Shown here: positions 31,893 through 44,639 of the stretch, one piece after another | Layout: each line of letters starts with the position of its first letter | How positions within the stretch are numbered: position 1 is the first letter of the stretch | Source: Apostichopus japonicus | Taxonomy: Eukaryota; Echinodermata; Holothuroidea; Aspidochirotida; Stichopodidae | Length of the DNA: 64,000 nucleotides | Direction of reading: 5' to 3' | Assembly (NCBI RefSeq): GCF_037975245.1 | Contig: NC_092569.1 | Coordinates: forward strand, 5,108,501-5,172,500 | Position numbers and translations under genes: made by a program | The notes under the pieces: generated by a model | What the model was told of the DNA's origin: nothing | What the model saw: only the letters and a program-made list of their open reading frames with translations | Database searches by the model: none

Positions 31893-34030
31893 GCTGATCA
31901 ATTTAGAAAACAAGATAACAAGAAAGAGAGAAATGAACATAGAGAAGGCAGTCGGTAATATTGAGGAAGTATTAAAATTCACACGGGCCAACTGATGATT
32001 TCAACAGAGTGGGGATATAAGTTAAGATTTTTTTCTCATTTTTTTTATTTTCTCTCCTCTCTCACTCTCTCTCTCTCTCTCGCTTTGCCCACATGTTTTT
32101 ACAGGCTTAAGTCTGAAGAAGCCTTTCAGGAAATTAAAACTACTTATAGACCCTGCAAATGAAGAGTATCTAGCATTGCCAGAAGCAATCTTTACTAACT
32201 ATCAATTAGGCCTCATTGGCTCTTTGAAATTTGGTCTTCTTTTAGGAGTTTTTGGGTAAGATGGATTGGTCTCGCTGGAGCAAATCATGGTTGTGACTGG
32301 AGTAACAGGATAGGTTGGAATATTTTAAGTCTCCTTGGGGAACAGGTTTATCCAGTTAGGGAGTAATGACTCAACAGCAAAATTATGTTTAGGTTGGGGA
32401 CTTTTTTCTATTTTCTTCGTTTCTGACCCGTTTTGTTACTTTTAACCGTTCATTTTATATTTGTGTTTATATAATTTTATTTAGTGGTCTTTTTTACAAC
32501 TTGATATAATAACAATATCTGAAATAACAAAATAAGTAGTTGCAACATTTAAAATTGATGATACTTCTTGAAAACTACTGAAAAATGAGGACAGTGACCT
32601 TTTCAACATGTCATTGGTGGAAAGAAATTTTTCATGTGCGACAATAATTTTCTATGTGATTTTGTCTGGTCTCTGACATATGACTCATCAAGAAATTCAC
32701 ACTTAGTTCCGTATAAATCATTTTAATTCATTTTTCATTCACTCTGCACCCTAGATATTTGATAGGCCTACATTCAAATGAATTTTCTTGGAATGGTAAT
32801 CTTTTTCTGTTTTCATGAAAATATGTGTGTTGTTATTGTATTTTTCAGTGTAGGTGATTTTTTTTATTACATTTGGAGGCAAGGAGGTGGGGTGGGGTGG
32901 GTGGAGGTGATTTGCAGCTGGAATAGTTTTTTCGTCTTATGTTTTATTTTTATTTGTCATTTTTAAGATCATAAAATTATTGTACACTGAAAACGGCAGG
33001 GTTCTGACAGTTTCGTTTGTTTATTTCTGCCGTTAAATCACAATGATATACAATAGTTAATACATAGTTACAAAGCAATGAGGCAGCAGGACCAGAAGTA
33101 AGATAACTTTTAGAGTCGGTTTCCTAACAAAGTAAAACAAGAAAGTTAAATGTTGTTTAGAGAAAAGGAAACATCAAGAAAACACTAAGAAAAACAAAAC
33201 TCATTGAAAAGGAAGAAAAAGAAAATGGTTTTAAAGTTTTTTGTTTTTTTTCTGTAGTTGATGAGGTGATCTTTCATCAAAGACCAGGCTTGATTGATCT
33301 GGTTTGTTTGTTTAGTCTGCTTTGAGTGAATATTGTCCCCATTTTCTTTCCAGTAGTCAAAATCTTGTCCTCCAAAAGAGGTGAAGGAAACAAGGTGTTT
33401 TATTGACTAGATACTGAAATTCATTTCTTTCAATGCTCCTAGATAGATACGGAGGTATTAAGGTGGCTACTTTATGTTGCTACAAAATATAATAGAATGA
33501 GTAAATGATTGTGAATGAATTACTTTATTTGTGATAAATTCTTTTTATTTGCCGTTTCGTGTTTAGAAAGGAATTTTTCGATGGTTAATATTTTACTGAG
33601 ATGCTCAGTTACTTAAATTTACAGCATTTTTACAGCAATTTCTTTGAATACAAATGTCGGAAAGATATTTAGCCTGATTGTCTTTCGGCGTTTTCTGCGA
33701 ATCTGCTTTGATGATATTGTTTAGGATTTAGATATAACTTTTGATAACTTTTGGTCTAATTATGGTTCCAAACATTGTAACTCAAACGCAGCTGTTCTTG
33801 CACTCCCAATCAAGAAATATAAAGAGACAATTGTTGGACTTTAGTCAAGAGCGGCCCTGCTGTTTATTTTGGGGCGGTACCGAGGGGCAGGTGCTAGCTA
33901 GGACTGCAGATCGAGACAAGAACATTTGAATTTTTCAGGATTTTCATTGGCACGAAAAAAACTGCCTGCAGATATAATTGCTGATAACAGCCATATTCCA
34001 GCCTTGTGCACATAGAATAGACTTGTGCCT
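31893..34030. other. No gene recognised
   Basis: Contains a (TC)n tract at 32051-32081 and poly-T runs. No exon or transposon is supported. Confidence 0.4.
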
Positions 34031-34034
34031 ATTT

Positions 34035-34054
34035 CCCCCCCCCCCCCCCCCCCC
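34035..34054 (+). repeat. Poly-C run of 20
   Basis: Uninterrupted C homopolymer. The length is likely unreliable in assembly. Confidence 0.95.
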
Positions 34055-37000
34055 TTCTTATCTTTTCAGAGTGCTCCCAAACTTAATAAATACCCACTTG
34101 CAGGCAGTTGACACATGTGTGCTATAAATGTTTATTGCAGCAGATGCCAGCAAAATTATGTTTGCTTCGTTTTCCTTTCATATATGGGTAATTTTCTGAG
34201 GGAGAATTATATGTGTACACGCTTTATGCATGAAATATTTCATTTTCTTTTATAAATGTACAGTACTTACTATAGGAGTTCTGGTTGCTATGCCACCATG
34301 GCTATATGCAAACTTTGAACTGTGGATGTATAGCATACATGTACTGTATAGGTAGTGAATTGTATATAAAGCTATATAGGAAACATTGCAGGGTATATAT
34401 AGATGTCTACAGCAGATAGTGAATTTATGTAGGCTATATAGGAAATAATGATAGGTTCAATGCTGTGTTTGTCGAAACATGTAAAGAAACTATACATTAT
34501 AGCTTCCATATTTAAGAATCCTCAAGATAATGAGTTTGTGTATGTGTGTTTAATTTGTGTAAGTGTGTTGTATTTATGATGTTTGTGTATGTTAAATATA
34601 TATAGCACATTTTCTGATCATTACTCAGAAATGTTTAAACAGCTGAGAATAGGTCAAAATGGAGTTTGGCGAAATCAATGATTTATAACTGCATATTTCT
34701 GTCTCTCTTAATGTGTGTATAAGGATTAGTGAACATGTCAATGTGCGTGAGCTAAATAGAATCAAATTTAGTATTTTCATCAACTAAAAACTTCAAGATT
34801 TGTTCATATATATTAAACATACATATTATACAAAAAAAGAACAAAAAACAAACAAAAAAACAAATTATATGGTCGTTAAAAACCATGGATCTGACAGGAT
34901 TGTTACAGGTTGTTTTTAGGCTTAACATTATTACAAAAGCAGTCTGGGTCACTCATTCTGAAATTTACCTTTACAATTCAGAACATTTAAAAAATGTGTT
35001 GAAAAATTCAATGTCAATGAATTAAAATGTATGTCGCCCGGGTGCTTAATGTACTGACACAGCCTTTAGTTTAATTAAATTTGTATTAAAACTAAGTTTG
35101 TATATAGTGACACTGAATGTGTGTACAGTACTAGGAAAACTTGTAACATGAAAACCTAGTAAAGAGAACTTTAAATGTTAACAGTAAATATTATGGCTTT
35201 TTTTTTAAGGCAGCAGTTTACAGTTTGTTGCTATTTTTCTGTAATGTTACCAATCATTTCCGAACATTAGTTAAACAAGAAATATCACACTTGATTATGG
35301 CATATATGACATCTTTCTAGTTGTTGGTTCTTAAATTTCTTTAATAATTGATAAAACTTTCAGTTCTATTTTTTTTTGTATAATATTTATCATATTGCAA
35401 AGCAATTATTGTTGTTTTTATATTTTGTTTATTTATATTTATTTTCTTTTGCTTTTTCTACATAATTTGAAAAGTAGATGAGTAATAAATGATTCAAACT
35501 TTCAGTTCCAGAGATTTTGTCAATTATAATCAAGTTTTGGTGTATGTAGTACTGGAAGAGTAAACCATTAAGTACCTCAATTAAATATTTATCTTTTCAT
35601 ATTGGAAATACAGTTGACAAAGGTACCAAAGAGAACATGCAAAAAAAAAAAGGTTTAATATGCCATACCTTAATCATACATCATTGTTGTGCTGCATGCA
35701 GCTATTTTAAGTAGTACTTATTGAAGAAAGTTGTGGAATGGCTTGAAGGAGATGCAGCATTGCCATGACATAATTATGAAAATCCAAGAAACATATCTTA
35801 CTTTAGGAAATGAATTGATTTTAAGGCAGTTGTTTATCTTGGAACCATTTTAATAATATCCTGCCACACAAGACTCTTATTCTTTGACGTGACGTAAATG
35901 CTGTTTATTAACTGTTTTAATTTTGTGAACTAAATTTTATAGATATTGCACCTTTTTGGACGACATACTGTACACATCATACATGTTTGATAAATAGGTA
36001 TATCTTTGTGAGGAAACACTTGGGTTTGCATAACTTATCAATGAAGAACAATTAACTTATTTTAGAAAGATAGTAACATAAACATTCGGTGATTTGGTAT
36101 AAATCAAGCATACACATGAATGTTTGCTGTGCTGTTTGTTTAGGGTTGAACATTAATGGTTTTTCAGACACAAGAGGTTAATCTCTCTTGGAACTTTCAA
36201 CAGTTGCTAATTGAGCAGCTGTTGCCTTATACAGAGGCGGTTGTTTAATTGTCAATATTTTTAACCAACTCAGTCTGTCTATCATTATGGATTTATGATG
36301 GATTTATAATTCATAGGCGAGAAATATGTGAAAGTCGAAATTTCATTAAACTTACTTCTCTTTTTCTTTTCATTGAATAATTGAGAAATCAAACTGTATA
36401 ATATTAAGCACATATCCATATATGCAAGCTACTTTACTACAGTATTGCAGGTATTAACAAGACAATATTTAAAGTAAACTCACCCTATCAACTTATCTTT
36501 AACATGGTCAATATGAGCAGTAATAAACCCCAAATCTCAATAAACAGTCTTGTTTTTCCCCCTAAAAGGTACAATTTTAGACATAAAAACATGTTCAAAC
36601 ATTTTAGAAGAATGAATGTAAATAAAATTAAAATAAAAATAGAAAATAAAAACAAAGTTTGATTCTATAATCTACAGCAGGATCTTCCTTACCAGCAGAC
36701 TAAAGCATTTTGTTGATTGCTCCGTGATTTTACCGTCAGGATCGAAACTCAGCTTCTGTTTTTTCATTTTTTGTTCCCTAAATAAGCTCTTTGATGTAGA
36801 TTAGTAGTTTGTTAATACTTTGTGTTAACTTTGAATTTAAAGAACAGAGATAAACCATGTAAGCCTCACATTCTATGGATTATAATCTTAGGAAATGAAC
36901 AGACATTTTTTTTGCTCTTCTCCATTGTTTATAGCTTCCCAGTCGGTTTTGTTATTTATGATTCATCTACTTTATTATCCAATTTAAATGGTAAAATAAA

Positions 37001-37600
37001 TTTGTTTATAAAATTCCTGACTTTATCCTTTCACTACATTTTGTAAGATGTGGTTGAGTTATTCATTCAATAATAAACCACAATTGTGCAGTACTATCAA
37101 AAGTATGAAGGGGAAAAAAAAACTAGTTTGCTTTAGTTTTATATTCCAGTTCGTAAAACTTGTTTGGCTTCCAATGAATTCTGTCACCTTACTCCATCCA
37201 TTGTCAAATCGACAGAAAATGCTGAAATCCTTCTGAAAATAAAACTCATAAATTTGAGTTATGAACAGTATCTGTTCCAAGCGGTTCTGAGCTTAGAATT
37301 GACAGATCTATTCAAGTAGATCCTTTCATGAAGTTTACAAACCTTCAAACAGAATGCGTACATATTAATTTGAACATCCAAGTGGCAAACACTCCGTAGA
37401 ATATCTGGTAGTGTTGGTTTTGTTACCTTAGGATTCTACTACACAGAGTAGATTATGGTTGAACTTTTGTTGTTGTCTATCTTTTAACTCTTACCTAGAT
37501 CCATGAGTTTGAAAAATCCCTGTTGATTTTATAACTACTGTGTCCCAGTGAAATATCAAATGGTCCACTTTCCGACTTAAAATGTTTAGATATTAAGTAA
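34055..37600. other. Long AT-rich stretch without genes
   Basis: About 3.5 kb of low-GC DNA with many T and A runs (for example 35200, 35370, 35641, 36901). I see no repeats with a second copy in the window and no plausible exon. Confidence 0.45.
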
Positions 37601-37609
37601 GATTAATCC

Positions 37610-38000
37610 TGTCCAAACATCCGACAGAATTGTCATCGATAAAGTGTCGTTTTTCGACGTTCACAGTACTCTACGATCGTGAGTACAGTCAGTCCATATC
37701 GTATGATCTCAGCGTACACCGATCGTCGTAATGAACCGTCCAGATGTTTTTTTTTTTGATAATTAGCTGATTAATCTATCCGTAAAGTAACGTGTTTTGT
37801 TTTATTAATCCCAATTCGTGTACACAGATGGATACGGAACACCTACAACGAGATATTATTCCAGGTTTCAGATCGACGACGAAGAAATCGTCGACAGGCG
37901 TGATGACGGGTGCGCAGTGTAATTTCTCAACTGACGTATAAAGGACATCCAGAGAATGTACAGGGATCGACACGTCAACTTATATTGAGATATTAATCAT
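37610..38000 (+). promoter_or_regulatory. CpG-rich patch with donor site: candidate promoter/first exon
   Basis: I count about 29 CpG in roughly 370 bp, against very few in the neighbouring kilobases. A TATAAAGG lies at 37937-37944, and a consensus donor GTGAGTAAAG begins at 38001. Either transcription starts near 37965-37970 and a short noncoding first exon ends at 38000, or a longer exon covers the small ORF at 37828. Alternatively this is a conserved noncoding element. Strand is inferred from the donor. Confidence 0.35.
37828..37941 (+). CDS. Candidate small ORF, 37 codons, in CpG-rich patch
   Basis: ATG at 37828 (context CACAGATGG, favourable at +4) opens MDTEHLQRDIIPGFRSTTKK and continues through SSTGVMTGAQC to TAA 37939-37941. 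The frame is rich in CpG-containing codons (ACG, TCG, CGA), unlike the rest of the window. If transcribed from this patch it would be an upstream ORF ahead of the donor at 38001. I do not recognise the peptide. It may be a by-product of the CpG-rich composition. Confidence 0.2.
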   Translation: MDTEHLQRDIIPGFRSTTKKSSTGVMTGAQCNFSTDV

Positions 38001-38097
38001 GTGAGTAAAGTATGAAATTGCAATAGTCACGTTTTAGGTCATTTCATTTGATTGAAATTTGTTTTTATACGATGTATATTATACAGTGTAGTAGTTA

Positions 38098-38549
38098 TTA
38101 GATATCGAAAATTAATGATATGCATGCAGTTTGGCAGTACAATAAATTAGGTAGGACTCAATTTTGCAATTTAGAATTTTGACTTTGGCTTCTTTTTTTT
38201 ATCGGGGGGGAGTGAGAGAGGGGAGGGAGAGGGGGGGTTGAGTCAATCGTCTAAATTTTGAATGATTTTTTACGTACACAGTTAACACTAAATTGGCTTG
38301 AGCTTTATTGTGCATGTATAGCAGAAGTGTTTAAAAAGAACTGCTGTAAGTTTTATGAAACTGAAAGAAAGTTAGAGACAGCAGTCAATCATCTGTAATG
38401 TGTTTTATGTTCTTCCTGTCCATAATGAATTATAAATACTGTGGACGTATTTCTGAATTTTTTCCTGTTAAACCTGTTAAAAAGAGAAAGGCATTATTAA
38501 TGGGTTTGTGCTTTCACTAGATATCAAAAGTAATGATATGCATTCGGGT
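38098..38549 (+). repeat. Two short diverged copies, spacing about 421 bp
   Basis: TAGATATCgAAAAtTAATGATATGCAT-like segments occur at about 38098-38128 and 38519-38546. Too short to define a family. Confidence 0.35.
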
Positions 38550-39270
38550 TGTATTGTTACGATGGTGGCTGGATAAGTAATTTGTCTGTAGTGTAACATT
38601 AAAAGACACTGTGGTCATTAGGATAAGCTATGTTTGGGGTTCATTGAGCCTTTGGCTGAATGTTCAGATTCTGAAATTTGTCATCGATATTGTAAAGTTT
38701 GATGGAATCTTTAGGGAAATCTTTTACAAAATTTGACTGTTCTGAAGTAGAATGAAGTGGTAGCTTTTGCCTCATTACCAACATAAAAGAAAACATTTTT
38801 GCTATTATGTCATATCTTTCAACGCCATGTTTGAAATACGGCAAGATATACACAAACTGTCTGGTATACTAAAGGAATGAAATCTTTCACAAGCCTAAGC
38901 ACACATTCCCCATGAGTGCAGATAAGATACGTTGTTGGAACGGAATTGATGTGCTATCATATAAATTCATGTCTCAAATTATTATTTTTGTTATATTGAA
39001 AAGTTTTAAGATATATTGATTATTATTTAGTATTGCTACAAATTTCCCCAAATATTCACAAAAATCAAGTAAATGGTCACTTTACACGCATAAATTTAAA
39101 GAGGACACGTACCCAACCATCCATCACCTTTGCCTTTTCGACAGAGATCTTTGTGAAGAGCCATTTCCCTCATTTCTTTCTTTCTTCCCTCCATCCCTTG
39201 TCTACTAATCCCCTTACATCTATCCCTTTGTGTTCACCATGCTCATTAACCTGTCTGTATTATGTGCGTG
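38550..39270. other. No gene recognised
   Basis: AT-rich, nothing supportable before the ribozyme-bearing repeat. Confidence 0.4.
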
Positions 39271-39271
39271 T

Positions 39272-39375
39272 TTTTTGTCCCTTCTGTTACTGTTACTTGT
39301 CATTTAGCCTTTGAAGAAGATCCTGCTAGGATAGAAACGTCAGGCCAACTCACTTTTACACATTCCCTCAAACTA
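39272..39375 (+). repeat. Ribozyme-bearing dispersed repeat, copy 2
   Basis: Opposite in orientation to the copy at 21108-21212, 18 kb away. A 24-bp block ending at 39302 is the exact complement of 21180-21203, and homology continues past the ribozyme core into ACACATTCCCT. The upstream 200 bp is pyrimidine-rich. Confidence 0.85.
39304..39348 (+). ncRNA. Decayed hammerhead-ribozyme-like motif
   Basis: Same layout as the copy at 21134-21178: TTAGCCT (39304-39310), core TTGAAGA (39311-39317), extra A, GATCC/TGCTA/GGATA, GAAACGTC (39334-39341), AGGCCAA (39342-39348). Three changes weaken it: the first core C is T, the last base of helix II is A instead of C, and helix I has an A:C mismatch. The C-to-T change in an invariant core position predicts loss of cleavage. 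It is best seen as an inactive relic of the same family. Confidence 0.65.
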
Positions 39376-39925
39376 CTCTAAAAAAAAAGTCTGGTTGCAT
39401 TTGGGAGATATCCTACTAGTTATAAAAGTCATATGTAGGAGCTTTCATTTTGTAAACTAATCTGTGATGTCATAGTACCACTAGGAGCTTAAACCTTTCA
39501 CTTTCCCTTTGTTGTAAGGCCTATTCTTTTCATATTTTCAAGGTAGAATGTTTATTAAACAGCATTGCCACAGAAACCATTGCCATCATTAGGTTCCGTT
39601 ATAAGTGGTTCAGTAGTTTGGATTCAGCATTTGCAAAAGCCATTTCCATTACAAAAAATACACGTAATAAGTAAAGAGAAACATTAAAAAAATTGAAGTA
39701 TATTTGGCTCAAGGAGGTCATTTTTTACCAAGTTTCTGCCTTGTGTGTGAATTGGAATATTAAGTCTGCATGTGATCTCTCTGAAATAACACTATATTTG
39801 TTTCTAAGTTGTTTGAGGAAGTTCTTGTTCATGACAGTTCCCTCTGTTACGTAGACCAGTAATGATGGTTCCAGGGTTGATGTCTCCTTTAAGCATTACA
39901 TTACCATCCTCAAGACATTTTTCCT
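39376..39925. other. No gene recognised
   Basis: AT-rich, nothing supportable. Confidence 0.4.
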
Positions 39926-39927
39926 TT

Positions 39928-40017
39928 CTGAGACACTCCTCACTCCCCACTCCCCACTTCCCCCCTGACACTCCCCACTTCTGAGACACTCTGAGACACT
40001 CCAAGACACTCCTCCTT
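39928..40017 (+). repeat. GACACTC/CTCCCCAC imperfect repeats
   Basis: Interleaved short units (TGAGACACTC at four places, CACTCCCCACTC at two) give a C-rich imperfect minisatellite. Confidence 0.75.
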
Positions 40018-40019
40018 CC

Positions 40020-41060
40020 TTTCATTGATTATTTGAACATTGCGCAATATATTTGGGAATAACATACAGTAGGAAGTCAGTACCTCCACTAACGATTACT
40101 TTTGTAAAACATCTAGTATTTCCTTTGAATGTTAAAATCTTGGACGAATTCCAATGATCCTTTATTTGAAATCCTACCTTCACAACTCTACATACAGTAC
40201 AGTTGTATTTTTAAAGTGCAAACAATTGTGTTCAGTAGACCTTGAACTCATCGGTTTGGGCCTGCCATTGTATATCAAGTGATAATTCTTTTGTTTCGTG
40301 CAAATCCATTAAAAGAATCCCTTATTTTTTTAGTTCAGTGTTCACTCATCCAAGTCTTGGTCGTATGCCTTCACGAGAAGAAAGCTAAAAGTTTTTATTG
40401 CTTCAGATATTATGATGGTACTGTAAAGTTACGATATAATGTTTAACGTTGAAGCGCATGTGGTACATTTTGGTTCTTACTATTCTGTACCAAAATTCCA
40501 AAGAAATGACATTGCATCAACTTAATCAGTCCAGTTTAATAGCCAGGAAAGGAAGAATAAACAAGTGCAGCATTTTGAAAACATGTATTTTTCATTGTGT
40601 TGTACAAAGGGAGGAAGGTTTGCCAAAAAAGGATTAGTACTAATTGTAGGTTACAAGTAAAATTCATTTGTTGAAAATAATCCAGATCTTTGGGTTTGTT
40701 TGACCAGGTTCAGTCTTCAGTACTTTGACACTGACTGAAGTTGGCCAGAAATTTGCAACAGAGCTTTCAAACGTCAAACATTATGTCTCCCGACGAAGGG
40801 CTATCATGGAAAATTATCACATTTTTGCTATAAAGAACTAAGAACAAATTTATCGTAACATCCCAAAGGAAATTTGTTTGCTTCATTCTCTTTTGAGATA
40901 TATGTAATGCCATTGAAAACTCAGCTTATCTTTCAGTGTGTCAGAAAGCAGTACAGTCTTTGCCTGTCCTTGTCCGATCACTGTGTTTGTTTTCTATAAT
41001 TTGTACACCTCAATACCTTATATTGAACCCGATCACAGTTAGCCTAAAGTTAACTGTCAA
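40020..41060. other. No gene recognised
   Basis: AT-rich, nothing supportable. Confidence 0.4.
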
Positions 41061-41480
41061 TGAGTCCGAAGACTGTTCCGTTGAGTAGCTCAAGTCCGGC
41101 TCTCTGCATCTTTTACGATGAGAGCCCTCTATTTTGATTAACGTTCAGCGTTCTCCGAGTGACATCGTTTTCAATACGGTGGGTGGTGATAGCAATTGAT
41201 TGTGTTACAAGTGCTAGCAGAATGACCGATTAGGGCTTGTTAATGGGCTGGTTTTGCAGTTCGATTGTTTTAGTGCGGTTGATTGATTAGTCTCGGGGCA
41301 TGCAAAATGCTGCTTACATTAGACTGTGATGGAATATATATATCAGTTACAGTTAGATTGTATAGTGAGAGTGAAAATCATTATTTTGAAGAATCGTTTC
41401 CTCGTTGGTCGGTGATTATATTACAGTGTATACATTTTGCGTTTGTTTTTGCAAATGTGATACTCATGACCGTGATACTT
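41061..41480. other. Mild CpG-rich patch
   Basis: About 20 CpG in 420 bp (for example around 41081-41180 and 41250-41300), in otherwise CpG-poor DNA. A 68-codon frame overlaps it but begins with TTG and is unrecognised. Possible regulatory or conserved noncoding sequence. Confidence 0.25.
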
Positions 41481-44020
41481 GGGTCGTAAGGCTTACAATC
41501 GTTGTTCTGCGATAATGGATCATTTTAAATAAAATTGTTGAAATATAACAGGAACATCAATTTACACAAACTAATTTTATTACTAGTGACGACATTTACC
41601 CATTTAGTTTTATTTTTGAATAGAACTTGCAGCATGCAGGGACAGTCTTTGCCGATTCCATTGTTTAAATTTGATTCGTTGGAGAAATCGGGACTTTTCT
41701 TTTCTATATATATGTTCTGCATTTTTCATCAATTGTAAATCGTTAAGGCCTGTTGGAAGTTGCATTCATAAACAATTAAGTGCAAAAACGCTGCAGAAGC
41801 TTAGCCAAGTTTCTTTTTTAGAAATTTGTTTTGATTGGCGATATTTCCGAGCAGTTTTCCAATTGTTGGTGCGAAAAATATAAGACATGGGAAGGATTAC
41901 GGTGTTGTTTTCTCCCATTTCCACGTATGCTCCTTCTTTAGCAGACATAGTTTGTTTCAATGTTAGAAAGTTGTAAATTTGTTTTGAAAAAATGTTTATG
42001 TTTTAATATTTATTGAAATAAACAATGATAATTAGAGCTTAAAATAAATTTGAAAAGTCAAAAGGCTATATTTACTGCTAATTTGTGTTCTTGAATACTT
42101 AAAATGCAGAGCAGATTGTAGTATCTTTGAACTAGAATACAAAACTGTATTGGGGTTTGATGGATGACTTCATCGTTAACAGGGTATGAGCTAATGTTAT
42201 CCTTGTGGAATATCATGTAGGCTTTTGTAACTTTTTAACAAAATGGACTGATTTCAACGGTTGTTAGACCTAATTACTGTAAGGCATATCAGAACCGCCC
42301 CTTGTTAGTCCCCCAAATTTCTAGATATTGTTGCACTCAAGGAAAAGTGGAAACACTCTCACAAACTTATGTTATGAATAGATCGTTGTACTTATATACT
42401 AGGGATAAATTATGCTCCATTGCAAAAACAAAGCACCAACAGTAGCTGTACTTCATAGCTAGCATTCATGCAATAATAGAACGGAAACATAAAAAATGTA
42501 TTCCTCGGCTACATCTGCTAAAATGTTGTGGATACCATGTTTGAATTGTGCTAACGCAAAATTGCTCACAAAAAATGCACCCATACAATAATACAACGAC
42601 CTGCAACTTGTTTACAATCAACATACCACAGAGAAACTTTAATAGCAGAAATTGGAATCGGCTGCAACAATATGGGTCATTCTCACATGTCATATTCCAC
42701 ACACAAACTGTTGAAAAAGTTCAAATTGCAAATCTGCCAAGTAGTCATTTTGCAGAAAATGACATTGAACTAGATAGGAAGCTTGAATAACAAGTTAATA
42801 TTTGACTTGATCAAGTCTCCCGTGGGTGGAATTATTTCCCAAAATGACTGGAAAATTAAGATGGAAGACATTGTGCTACTCACATCAAACCGTGTACTGG
42901 TCATGAAAAGTTGAAAACATGACAGAATTTTTTTTTCCTGAACAAAGTTGATTCACCACCATTCAAACGTTAATTCCACCATGGTTTATAAGAAGATGGG
43001 ACAAATGCTCTAGGAGGTGTAACATGTTTACATTTTCAGAAAATTACCTCTTGTGACCTCAAATGATCTTCGAATTTATAACATATTTATATCGCATGCA
43101 TGGAAACTTAACCCACACAAACCACTGATGAATTTTCAGCCAAATTGTATGAAAAATGATGAAATGGCAGTCATCCAAATGCTGCTGCAAAAAGTGATAG
43201 AATTTCGGCAGAATCCCAAAGACGGCTGTAGCTAAGCCGAAAGCTTTCAACTGAGCTAAAAAAAGGACTTAGTCTGATATACCTTATTCATAGATAATTA
43301 ATAGTTCAATATAGAGAGTGATTCCTTGGCAGCCAGTACTACTACACTGGAAAGGATTACGTATCATTTTTAATGCTACCTCGATGGACCTTGTAAACAC
43401 TGCAGATACAGAGAGGAGTTATACAATCTCTATGAAATAAATACAACAGCCTTTGGTAGGAGATAAAAACAGATATGCATTTTGTTAAATTATGCAGTAT
43501 GTTTCAAGCCTAGATGATACAATCGCCAAGTCCACATTGTAAAATACAATTGGCTTTGGTGGCTACAAACTACAAAAGGCTCCATATGTTGGCAATCGTT
43601 TTCAAGGGAATCATGTTGAGTCTCAGTTCATCAGTACATCACAAATATTTCTCTCCACTTTAATAACAGATTAATAAATAGGAAGTTATGAAGTACACAG
43701 CATGTCAAGTAAGGAAGTACACAGCATGTCATATCAATGTTTCCATGTAAAATAGTTACATACACCTTGTACCAATTACAAGCAGTGTGCAGCAAGAAAC
43801 AGCATTGACACATGACGTCATCTAGGGTCACCATGATCCACATAGCTTTCACACTTGTTATTTTGATCTCAAGCTCTGGATCTGATTTCCCTTTGCAAGT
43901 ACGATTTAGATCTTTGAGTTAGATCCCGAATGCAAGAACTTCACACAATTAGGACCTTGATCTCTCCGAGAGGATGAGATCCAGAACCCTTACACTACTT
44001 ATATGATTTGTAGCTCTATG
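41481..44020. other. No gene recognised
   Basis: AT-rich. Several 60-80 codon frames on both strands are at chance length and unrecognised. GATCTN-type words cluster at 43860-43985. Confidence 0.4.
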
Positions 44021-44032
44021 TTGAACCCTGGT

Positions 44033-44560
44033 CTATGAGATATGTACCCTGAACGCTGGTCTCTGTACAGATATGTACCTGAACCCTGGTCCCTGTATAG
44101 ACCTGAGTGTACCCTGAACCCTGGTCCCTGTATAGACATGGGTGTACCCTGAACTTTGGTCTCTGTATAGACCTGGGTGTACCCTGGTCCCTGTATAGAC
44201 CTGGATATACCCAGAACCCTGGTCCTTGTATAGACCTGGGTGTACCCTGAACCCTGGTCCCTGTATAGACCTCAGTGTACCCTGGTCCCTGTATAGACCT
44301 GGGTGTATCCTGAACCCTGGTCCTGTATAGACCTGGGCATACCATGAGCCCTGGTCCCTGTTTAGACCTGGGTATACCCAGAACCCTGGTCCTTGTATAG
44401 ACCTGGGTGTACCCTGAACCCTGGTCCCTGTATAGACCTCAGTGTACCCTGGTCCTTGTATAGACCTGGGTGTACCCTGAACCCTGGTCCCTGTATAGAC
44501 CTCAGTGTACCCTGGTCCGTGTATAGACCTGGGCATACCATGAGCCCAGGTCTCTGATTT
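44033..44560. repeat. 35/28-bp minisatellite with higher-order structure, about 16 units
   Basis: The basic unit (35 bp) begins TGTACCCTGAACCCTGGTCC and ends CTGTATAGACCTGGG. A short variant (28 bp) lacks one internal 7-bp ACCCTGA step. Units run in the order 31, 34, 35, 35, 28, 35, 35, 28, 34, 35, 35, 35, 28, 35, 28, partial. The block 35-35-28 recurs, as do the CATACCATGAGCCC and TATACCCAGAACCC variants at set places, so duplication acted on multi-unit blocks. The unit lacks stops in several minus-strand frames, giving spurious frames of up to 167 codons. Confidence 0.97.
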
Positions 44561-44567
44561 ACCAATA

Positions 44568-44629
44568 AAGTTTTGTGTTGCATCGGAGGAACTAAACCTT
44601 ATGGTATGTTTGTTAGACTTAGTAGTTCA
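44568..44629 (+). repeat. Short dispersed repeat shared with 22408-22468
   Basis: Directly abuts the minisatellite. Carries AAGTTTTGTGTTGCATC, GAGGAACT and TAGACTTAGTAGT in the same order as the copy at 22.4 kb. Confidence 0.65.
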
Positions 44630-44639
44630 CCCGCTTAAA

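Noticed and set aside
44016-44583. Overlapping minus-strand frames of 109, 167 and 73 codons resembling a repeat protein
   Set aside because: They are translations of the 35/28-bp minisatellite in three frames. All frames are open because the unit lacks stops, and neither the frame nor the unit length is kept in multiples of three.
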